From Streptacidiphilus jeojiense (GTDB lineage Bacteria > Actinomycetota > Actinomycetes > Streptomycetales > Streptomycetaceae), in the NCBI RefSeq assembly GCF_000719095.1, contig NZ_JOEH01000058.1, forward strand, positions 1 through 18,983: a DNA stretch of 18,983 bases. Direction: 5' to 3'. Below, piece after piece: positions 14,275 through 18,983 of this stretch (position 1 is the stretch's first letter; each line of letters starts with the position of its first letter). The position numbers were made by a program, and so were the translations under genes. The notes under the pieces were generated by a model. The model had not been told where the DNA came from and did no database searches. It was given only the letters and a program-made list of their open reading frames with translations.

Positions 14275-14990
14275 CAGCGCGTCCCCCCTTCCCGGCACAC
14301 AGCCCCAGCGCAGCCCCCGCGCAGCCCCCGCGCAGCCCCCGCAGAGCGCCTGCGGTACCGCAGGCGGTGCGCCGGCCGCCACAAGGCCCAGGCCACGCCG
14401 AAGCCGAGCGGGACCTGCAGCGCCCTTTGGACCACTGGCGCACCGGGGTCGCCGCCCCGCCCGACCCCTGCCAGCCCCCTCGGGTCCACCGTCACCACGT
14501 AGCTGCCCCCCACCCTCCAGGGCCACTGCGTGAACACGCCGCCCCGGACCGGGGCCAGCGGCGGACCGTCGAGAACCGAGACGGTGTAGAAGTTGACCTG
14601 GCCGCCGCTCATGCCGTCCTGGGATGCCTGGACGGACAGGACCCTGACGTGTTCGGTGCGCCCGAAGCGGTGCAACGCCTGCTGGTCCAGCTCGGACCGC
14701 TGCACCGTCAGAATCCCCAGCAGGAGCAGCGCGCCCACCAACCACCTCAGGCCCAGGAACCGGCGGACCCCGACCAGGCAGCAGGCCAGGAGGAGCGCAG
14801 CCGTAGCCGCCAGGTCGATCCACTGGGCGCGCCGGGAGAACGAGGCCTGTGCGATCACGCGCACGAGCACCCATAACCCGCACGCCCCCGCGAGGCTCAC
14901 CGCCGCCGGGACCACACTCCGCGCCGCCCTTCCCGCGGCCGGCCGCCGCCCAACCGCGCTCCACGCACCATCCGCACGACCCACACCCAT
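14274..14990 (-). CDS. multi-TM protein coupled to the WD40 gene
   Basis: ATG 14990 has GGAG 8 bases upstream and gives 238 residues; the longer frame from 15035 would overlap the promoter. There are three hydrophobic helices in the first 100 residues (VVPAAVSLAGACGLWVLVRV; IDLAATAALLLACCLVGV; LRWLVGALLLLGILTV). A soluble domain follows (TEHVRVLSVQASQDGMSGGQ, VNFYTVSVLDG, WRVGGSYVVTVDPRGLAGVG), in style like DUF3592 domains, with a weak fourth helix (PLGFGVAWALW) near the end. The basic, Ala/Gly-rich tail is encoded by an 11-bp tandem repeat. TGATG coupling makes it a probable partner that anchors or signals with the WD40 protein. I do not recognise an assigned family. Confidence 0.78.
   Translation of the reverse strand: MGVGRADGAWSAVGRRPAAGRAARSVVPAAVSLAGACGLWVLVRVIAQASFSRRAQWIDLAATAALLLACCLVGVRRFLGLRWLVGALLLLGILTVQRSELDQQALHRFGRTEHVRVLSVQASQDGMSGGQVNFYTVSVLDGPPLAPVRGGVFTQWPWRVGGSYVVTVDPRGLAGVGRGGDPGAPVVQRALQVPLGFGVAWALWRPAHRLRYRRRSAGAARGLRGGCAGAVCREGGTR
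14308..14340. repeat. 11-bp tandem repeat, three perfect copies
   Basis: GCGCAGCCCCC is repeated three times (14308-14318, 14319-14329, 14330-14340), with partial copies on both sides. It encodes part of the C-terminal tail of the membrane protein, 34 bases before its stop. The unit length is not a multiple of three, so gain or loss of a copy would change the tail and the stop used. Confidence 0.9.
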
Positions 14991-15033
14991 GATCGTCTCC
15001 GCCCCTGTGCCCCGGCAGTCACCCCTCGCCCCC

Positions 15034-15062
15034 ACCGTATGGATTGTTCAACGATCCATCAA
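15034..15062 (-). promoter_or_regulatory. promoter of the membrane protein/WD40 operon
   Basis: Read on the minus strand: -35 TTGATG (15062-15057), 17-base spacer, -10 TACGGT (15039-15034). The predicted start is near 15027, giving a leader of about 37 bases to ATG 14990. The spacer contains the GntR-type palindrome. Confidence 0.6.
15039..15059. promoter_or_regulatory. GntR (FCD-type) operator 1
   Basis: A 21-base palindrome: outer arms ATGGAT and ATCCAT, inner GTT and AAC. The core TTGTTCAACGA (15044-15054) fits the FadR-subfamily consensus TNGTNNNACNA. It fills the spacer of the divergent operon promoter, a position where binding would repress. Confidence 0.65.
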
Positions 15063-15131
15063 GGGGTTCGCCTCACAAGCCCAGAGACCACCCCTCCACC
15101 CGTTCCCAGCTGAGCCGAAGGAGGGTAACTT

Positions 15132-15142
15132 TTGTTCAACCA
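15132..15142 (+). promoter_or_regulatory. GntR (FCD-type) operator 2
   Basis: TTGTTCAACCA shares nine bases with the core of operator 1 and also fits TNGTNNNACNA. It lies 43 bases before the gntR start codon and overlaps a possible -10 (TAACTT, 15126-15131), consistent with self-repression. Confidence 0.6.
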
Positions 15143-15184
15143 GACTCCGACGCTGCGGATCCGCCAACACCACCGGACGGGACA

Positions 15185-15892
15185 ATGACCACGCACACAG
15201 CCCCGGGCTGGGTTACGGCGCTGGAACAGGCCAAGGGCCCCCTCGGCCGCGGCAGCACCGCCGAACGGATCGCCGACGTCCTACGGACACAGGTGACAGA
15301 CGGTCACATCGCGCCCGGAACACGACTGTCCGAGGAAACCGTGGGCGCGGCCCTGGGCGTATCCCGCAACACCCTGCGCGAGGCATTCCGGCTCCTGGCC
15401 CACGAACGGCTCCTGGTCCACGAATTGAACCGCGGCGTATTCGTCCGCACCCCGCACCCCGACGACGTCACCGAACTCTACCGACTGCGCCGCCTCATCG
15501 AAGGCGCCGCCGTCCGCGAAGTAGCCGGCGCCCCCGACCGGGCCATCGACGAAATCCGCAGATCCGTGGAAGAAGGAGAACAAGCAGCAGCCGAGCAGCG
15601 CTGGCCCGACGTCGCCACAGCCGACCTGCACTTCCACCGCGCAATCGTCCGACTGGCCGGATCCCCGCGACTGGAAGCCTTCATGGACCGCATCCACGCC
15701 GAACTACGCCTCGCCTTCCACGCCACCGGCGACCCGCAACGCTTCCACGCCCCCTACCTGAACCGCAACCGCGAACTCCTCACCGCCCTGCAGACACGCG
15801 ACACCCGCCAAGCCGAAATCCACCTCACCGCCTACCTCGACGACTCCGAGCGACAACTCCTGCGCACACTCCACGACACCGCCCACCCCTGA
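15185..15892 (+). CDS. GntR-family transcriptional regulator, FCD (FadR) subfamily
   Basis: This 235-residue protein has a winged HTH at about residues 24-88 (STAERIADVLRTQVTDGHIA, PGTRLSEETVGAALGVSRNT, LREAFRLLAHERLL). The C-terminal FCD domain (about 95-220) has LYRLRRLIEGAAVREVA and the metal/ligand segment D147-x3-H151 (ADLHFHRAIVRLAGSPRLE), with H213 near the end. Asn replaces the usual His in the NRELLTAL segment, so metal binding may differ. ATG 15185 (with GGACGGG upstream) is preferred over the longer frame from 15044, which would cover both operators. It is divergent from the WD40 operon. The effector is unknown; FCD regulators usually sense small carboxylates. Confidence 0.9.
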   Translation: MTTHTAPGWVTALEQAKGPLGRGSTAERIADVLRTQVTDGHIAPGTRLSEETVGAALGVSRNTLREAFRLLAHERLLVHELNRGVFVRTPHPDDVTELYRLRRLIEGAAVREVAGAPDRAIDEIRRSVEEGEQAAAEQRWPDVATADLHFHRAIVRLAGSPRLEAFMDRIHAELRLAFHATGDPQRFHAPYLNRNRELLTALQTRDTRQAEIHLTAYLDDSERQLLRTLHDTAHP

Positions 15893-15935
15893 CCTTGGCG
15901 CGCACCGCCGGTTGGCCGTCGCGCGGACCCAGACT

Positions 15936-17144
15936 TCACGGGATGAACTTCACCTCTGGGAAGGCCACGCTCGGGCCGTCGAGCAGATGCTCCCGGCGGT
16001 GCCGCGGGTGCAGGTCGAAGAAGGCGAGCGGGTACGCCTGCTGGATCCGCACCGCCCGGGCCGGATCGAGGGTGCCGATCATGTCCTGGACCTGCTGGTC
16101 GGTCATGCCGAGGAGCTTCGCCGCCTGCGGGATCAGCACCTCGTTGTCCCCGTAGGAGAAGTGGAGGGCCCCGTCGGCCTGGATGTTGAGCCGCCACCCG
16201 CGCAGATGCGTCCAGAACTCGGCGACGTCCGGCATGGCCGCCCGGGTGAAGACGGCGGTCATCATCATGAACGGCCGGTCCAGGTCGGCGGTGATGGTCG
16301 GCTGCATCGGGCCGTCCAGGCTCAACCCGGCGCTGACGCGCTGGTCGGCGAGCATGGTGAGGGCCGTGGCGGTGCCGCCCTTGGACCAGCCGAGCAGGCC
16401 GATGCGCTGCGGGTCCAGGGCGCCGAGCAGGCCGGCGGGCAGCTGCTTGCCGTCGGTATCGGGGTTGCGCCCGGCGGCGAGTTCCTCCACGCAGTCGAGC
16501 AGGAAGCGGATGTCGGCGGCGTAGTCCTTCGGGTACAGGGAGACGTTGTAGCTGTCCGGGGTGAGCACCCGGCCGTCGGGGAACTCGGTGATCGCGTCGT
16601 AGGTGTGGTCGACGGTGACCACGACGTAGCCGTGGCTGGCGAGTTCCTGGACCATGACGGTGTGGTCGGCGCGGTGGCTGCCCGCGCCGTGCGAGTACAC
16701 CACGACGGGCAGCCGGTGGCCCGTGCGGTGCACGGGGGCGCCCGCGTGCCCGGCGGTGAGCGGAACGAGGGTGGGGTCGATGGGGAAGCCGGTGTAGGTC
16801 AGGAACGCCTGCATCGCGCCGTCGGGCATCCAGGGCGCGCGCGGGTAGTCGCCGGTGTCCCGGGCGGGGTACCAGACGCTGGCCATCAACTCGCGGTAAT
16901 GCCCCGGGCCGGCCACAGGATCCGGGCGTGAAGCGTCCATGAGGTGCAGCGGCACCGTGCCCACCGGGTGCGGCCCGGTGGGCACGGGCAGGGTGAGCCG
17001 CGCCGGGCCAGGGGCGGTGGCAGCCGCCCAAGCGGGGCGTGCGGCGCCGAGCGGCGCGGCGGCCCCGACGCCGACGACGAGCGCGGTTGCGAGCATGCGA
17101 CGGCGCGGCATGTCCGTCTCGGAGGTATCCGGCGTGATGGTCAC
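15936..17144 (-). CDS. Tat-exported alpha/beta hydrolase, PAF-acetylhydrolase-like
   Basis: From GTG 17144 (GAGGGAG just upstream) the protein is 402 residues. It opens with a twin-arginine signal: MPRRRMLATALVVGVGAAAP, cleavage probably after ARPAWA (residue 40). The catalytic core has SHGAGSHR (150-157, oxyanion hole), GWSKG (251-255, Ser253 nucleophile), SLDGPMQP (Asp276) and GALHFSYGD (His327). This order and the long insert before the nucleophile fit the PAF-AH isoform II / secreted lipase family of Streptomyces. It probably hydrolyses short-chain esters or phospholipids outside the cell. It converges on gntR with 43 bases between stops. An ATG at 17180 is in frame but would put extra residues before the signal. 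Confidence 0.88.
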   Translation of the reverse strand: MTITPDTSETDMPRRRMLATALVVGVGAAAPLGAARPAWAAATAPGPARLTLPVPTGPHPVGTVPLHLMDASRPDPVAGPGHYRELMASVWYPARDTGDYPRAPWMPDGAMQAFLTYTGFPIDPTLVPLTAGHAGAPVHRTGHRLPVVVYSHGAGSHRADHTVMVQELASHGYVVVTVDHTYDAITEFPDGRVLTPDSYNVSLYPKDYAADIRFLLDCVEELAAGRNPDTDGKQLPAGLLGALDPQRIGLLGWSKGGTATALTMLADQRVSAGLSLDGPMQPTITADLDRPFMMMTAVFTRAAMPDVAEFWTHLRGWRLNIQADGALHFSYGDNEVLIPQAAKLLGMTDQQVQDMIGTLDPARAVRIQQAYPLAFFDLHPRHRREHLLDGPSVAFPEVKFIP

Positions 17145-17246
17145 ACGTCTCCCTCGGGTTCCTTGAACGGTGTTCGGCATGCTGTCGGTGTTCGCCGGGC
17201 TGCGGTGCGAGCGGATCGTTGCGGACGCGGTGCCCCGGTGCCCGGG

Positions 17247-17585
17247 CTAGGACTTCGGGGCCGAGCTGCCTTGTTCGATCTGGCGAATGAGTCGCTTGAG
17301 CTGGGTGACTTCGTCCTGGAGGGCGCGGTTGCCGGCGGGGGTCAGGGAGAGCCAGGTACGGGCGCGCTTCCCCTCGTAGCCCTTCTCGACGTGGATCAGC
17401 CCGGCCTTCTCCAACACGGCCAGGTGCTGGCTGAGGTTGCCGGAGGTCAGGCCGAGCGCCGTGCGCAGGAAGCCGAACTCGACCCGCCGTGCCTGGTGGG
17501 CGACGGTCAGGATGCCGAGGCGAACGCGCTGATGGACCACGTCGTCAAGGCCGTTGACGGGGTGCTGATCGGGCTCAGCGGTCAT
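17247..17585 (-). CDS. winged-helix transcriptional regulator
   Basis: This 112-residue protein has a winged helix: RVRLGILTVAHQARRVEFGF, then LRTALGLTSGNLSQHLAVLE (recognition region about 45-62) and KAGLIHVEKGYEGKRARTWL (the wing). The family (ArsR/MarR-like, HTH_27 type) regularly pairs with a membrane protein in actinobacteria. ATG 17585 overlaps the TGA of the upstream membrane-protein gene (ATGA), so the two are coupled. The palindrome at 18356-18372 in front of the pair is a likely operator. No metal-binding cysteines of ArsR sensors are present. The C-terminal 25 residues form a helix probably used for dimerisation. Confidence 0.88.
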   Translation of the reverse strand: MTAEPDQHPVNGLDDVVHQRVRLGILTVAHQARRVEFGFLRTALGLTSGNLSQHLAVLEKAGLIHVEKGYEGKRARTWLSLTPAGNRALQDEVTQLKRLIRQIEQGSSAPKS

Positions 17586-18340
17586 GACACGTCGCGCTGA
17601 CGACGCCGTTGGCTCACGGCGAAGCCGACAGCGCCGAACAGGAGGAACGCGGCGGGAACGACCAGGCGCGGCAGACCCGACCAGGGCGAGGTGGCACCGA
17701 TCCCGGCCCAGCCGGTGGACAGCGGCGCCAGCTCGATGGCCAGGTAGGCCAGGGCGAAGAACAGCAGGGCGCGACTGCGTTCCACCCAGGCCAGCACCAG
17801 CAACGGCAACCCGACCGATGCGGCCGCTCCGGTGAGCTGCATGAGGAACTGCGTCAGCCCCGAGGCGGGATCCAGTTGCAGGCCCCAGAGGTCGAGCGGG
17901 GCGCCGGGCTGCGGCATCCCGTGCCGAGTGCCCCAGAACGAGGTCGCGGCCACCAGGGCGACCAGGACGATTCCAGCGAGGACGTAGGGCCGGACCGGGG
18001 TGCCGACGCCGCGGTTGCGGGAACGGCGGATGTAGAACCATGCGGTCGCGGCGTAGACCACGGCGATGCCGAGCGTCCAGTAGACCGCCGACCCCTGCCT
18101 GGTGACGGTGCAGCCCGGCTGAACAGCGCCTGCCGTGCCGGGGACGGCCGGGCAGGTGGAGACGGTGTGGACACTGAAGGTGAAACGGTCGACGAGGATC
18201 CCGCCGAGGGTGAGCACACCGAACAGCAGCAGGGGGAGCCAGGTGCCGCGCTGGGCTGAGCGGACCCTGCCGGTCAGGTCGCGGAGGCCGGCAAGGACTT
18301 CATGGGGGGTGCCCGGCGAAGGCACCGATACATCTGACAT
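17582..18340 (-). CDS. six-TM membrane protein partner of the regulator
   Basis: This 252-residue protein starts with a cytoplasmic segment (LAGLRDLTGRVRSAQRGTWL) and has six hydrophobic helices at about 33-52, 87-105, 118-137, 163-183, 188-208 and 224-243, ending in basic RRRQRDVS. A loop between helices 1 and 2 has two cysteines (STCPAV, QPGCTV) that could form an external disulfide. No transporter motif is seen. The regularly observed pairing with a small winged-helix regulator suggests the regulator controls it or is controlled through it. ATG 18340 has no Shine-Dalgarno (the upstream is AAGCTGCGTGT), so the mRNA may be leaderless or have a weak site. Confidence 0.85.
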   Translation of the reverse strand: MSDVSVPSPGTPHEVLAGLRDLTGRVRSAQRGTWLPLLLFGVLTLGGILVDRFTFSVHTVSTCPAVPGTAGAVQPGCTVTRQGSAVYWTLGIAVVYAATAWFYIRRSRNRGVGTPVRPYVLAGIVLVALVAATSFWGTRHGMPQPGAPLDLWGLQLDPASGLTQFLMQLTGAAASVGLPLLVLAWVERSRALLFFALAYLAIELAPLSTGWAGIGATSPWSGLPRLVVPAAFLLFGAVGFAVSQRRRQRDVS

Positions 18341-18355
18341 ACACGCAGCTTTGCA

Positions 18356-18372
18356 TCACAAACCAGTTGTGA
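18356..18372. promoter_or_regulatory. 17-base palindromic operator before the membrane protein/regulator pair
   Basis: TCACAA and TTGTGA flank ACCAG, ending 16 bases upstream of the ATG at 18340. On the minus strand a -35-like TTGTCA (18375-18370) overlaps it. The position fits repression by the small winged-helix protein encoded second in the operon. Confidence 0.6.
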
Positions 18373-18423
18373 CAAGAGACCTATGCGAAACCGCTGCTGA
18401 CGCGACGGTCCTCGACCCTCGCG

Positions 18424-18800
18424 TCACGACCGACCGCCACCCAACACACCCTCCGCGACCGGCAGTAGAGCGTGCGTCAGGGCACCACCGACCCGTGGGT
18501 GGCCACCGATCTCGCCGCGCTCCATGACCGGGACACCGGTGAGCCGCATGACCTGCTCACGAGCCCCCTCGACCGGCTCAGCGGTCTCCCGCTCGCGCTC
18601 CCCCCAGACGTACCAGCACCACCCCAGGATCAGCTCCCCGCCGGTCACACGACGCGCCATCAGGTTGCGCTGCTGGCCAGCCAACGGGTCATCACGTCGC
18701 CCCTCGCCCAGCAGACCCGGGACTGGGCCGAGGCGGGGCGGTGCTCGCAGTCGCGTACCAGCCACCGGCGCAGCATCAAGAGCCCGTTCCGCTGCTCCAC
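18424..18800 (-). pseudogene. conserved small protein gene with one-base frameshift
   Basis: From GTG 18800 or ATG 18776 the frame gives MLRRWLVRDCEHRPASAQSR, then VCWARGDVMTRWLASSAT and a stop (TGA, overlapping an ATG). The next frame continues RNLMARRVTGGELILGWCWY, VWGERERETAEPVEGAREQV, MRLTGVPVMERGEI, ending at 18424. Both halves have strong third-position bias. Adding one C near 18672-18676 joins them as ...MTRWLASQRNLMARRV..., giving a protein of about 125 residues. The function is unknown to me; no membrane segment is seen. The start GTG lies 26 bases after the stop of the upstream gene, so they form an operon. The frameshift may be genuine or a sequencing error. Confidence 0.5.
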
Positions 18801-18826
18801 TCCCCCAGCGGCGCTGCGCTCGGGTG

Positions 18827-18983
18827 TCAGAACAGGGCATCCTGCTCCTGTGCTTCGCTCGGGGTGTGCAGAGGCTCGAGCTCAGCGGTGAGCAGTGTGC
18901 CGGCCGCGGCCCGGTCCAGGGCCCATCCGGTCAGGAGCCGAGTGTCCAGCAGGACCAGGCCCTGGGCGGTCTCCAGGTAGAGG
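18827..18983 (-). CDS. C-terminal end of an unidentified protein (partial)
   Basis: The minus frame is open from the window edge to TGA at 18829-18827, giving 51 residues: LYLETAQGLVLLDTRLLTGW, ALDRAAAGTLLTAELEPLHT, PSEAQEQDALF. Third positions are almost all G or C, so it is real coding DNA. No start is in the window. No family is recognised from this piece. Confidence 0.6.
   Translation of the reverse strand, partial: LYLETAQGLVLLDTRLLTGWALDRAAAGTLLTAELEPLHTPSEAQEQDALF

Noticed and set aside
14308..14340. CRISPR-like short repeats
   Set aside because: Units are contiguous 11-mers with no spacers; no CRISPR array or cas gene is present in the window.
12700..14502. 600-codon plus-strand frame opposite the WD40 gene
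   Set aside because: Repetitive antisense shadow of the WD40 repeats (GGQVPHPD-type strings) with no start signal.
14274..14964. N-terminal 230-residue extension of the WD40 protein
   Set aside because: The extension is a shifted-frame shadow of the membrane protein; the TGATG overlap and the linker start fit ATG 14274.

Overview
The window reads as Streptomyces or a close actinobacterial relative. GC is high, real frames show strong G/C third-position bias, GTG starts are frequent and several promoters sit exactly where leaderless mRNAs would start. Protein families (DUF4259, DUF6082, Clp_N-HTH, barstar and SMI1/KNR4 immunity proteins, WD40 arrays with a DNA-repeat character) fit this. It looks like accessory, partly decayed DNA of the kind found in chromosome arms or large plasmids. 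It holds fragments of three transposase families, a helicase C-terminal stub, at least six broken genes and three tRNA-like sequences. Nothing in the sequence proves a subtelomeric location.

Left part (1-5300): end of a helicase-associated-domain protein, a DUF4259 gene, a remnant zone, a leaderless gene of unknown function (1234-2088), two degenerate tRNA-like sequences (2272-2440), an IS256-type transposase stub, a barstar-domain gene (2795-3919), a membrane-protein remnant with an in-frame stop, and on the minus strand a frameshifted SMI1/KNR4 gene followed by the amino end of a nuclease-like gene. DUF4259, barstar and SMI1 domains all recur near polymorphic toxins, but no toxin is visible. 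A 33-bp imperfect direct repeat (793-825 and 5288-5320) brackets most of this stretch.

Middle part (5300-11460): a small conserved protein and a DUF6082 membrane protein in locally AT-richer DNA, a broken adenylate-kinase-like gene with a lost P-loop, a zone of frameshifted remnants, then an intact coupled pair: a Clp_N/HTH regulator-like protein with a leaderless promoter carrying a 9-bp direct repeat, and a class C beta-lactamase-like serine hydrolase. An IS1182-type transposase piece, a well-folded tRNA-like sequence (anticodon GAG) and a PH-domain membrane protein follow.

Right part (11460-18983): a transposase fragment and a hairpin terminator flank a two-gene minus-strand operon: a multi-TM protein translationally coupled to a WD40 protein with 14 repeats (two seven-bladed propellers) preceded by a linker normally found after an NTPase domain. 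It is divergent from an FCD-type GntR regulator. A GntR-type palindrome lies exactly between the -35 and -10 of the WD40 operon promoter, and a second box lies in front of gntR, so the regulator probably controls both. A Tat-exported PAF-acetylhydrolase-like enzyme, a winged-helix regulator coupled to a 6-TM membrane protein with a palindromic operator, a frameshifted conserved small gene and the C-terminus of an unidentified protein complete the window. The most interesting unit is the GntR / membrane protein / 14-blade WD40 locus.
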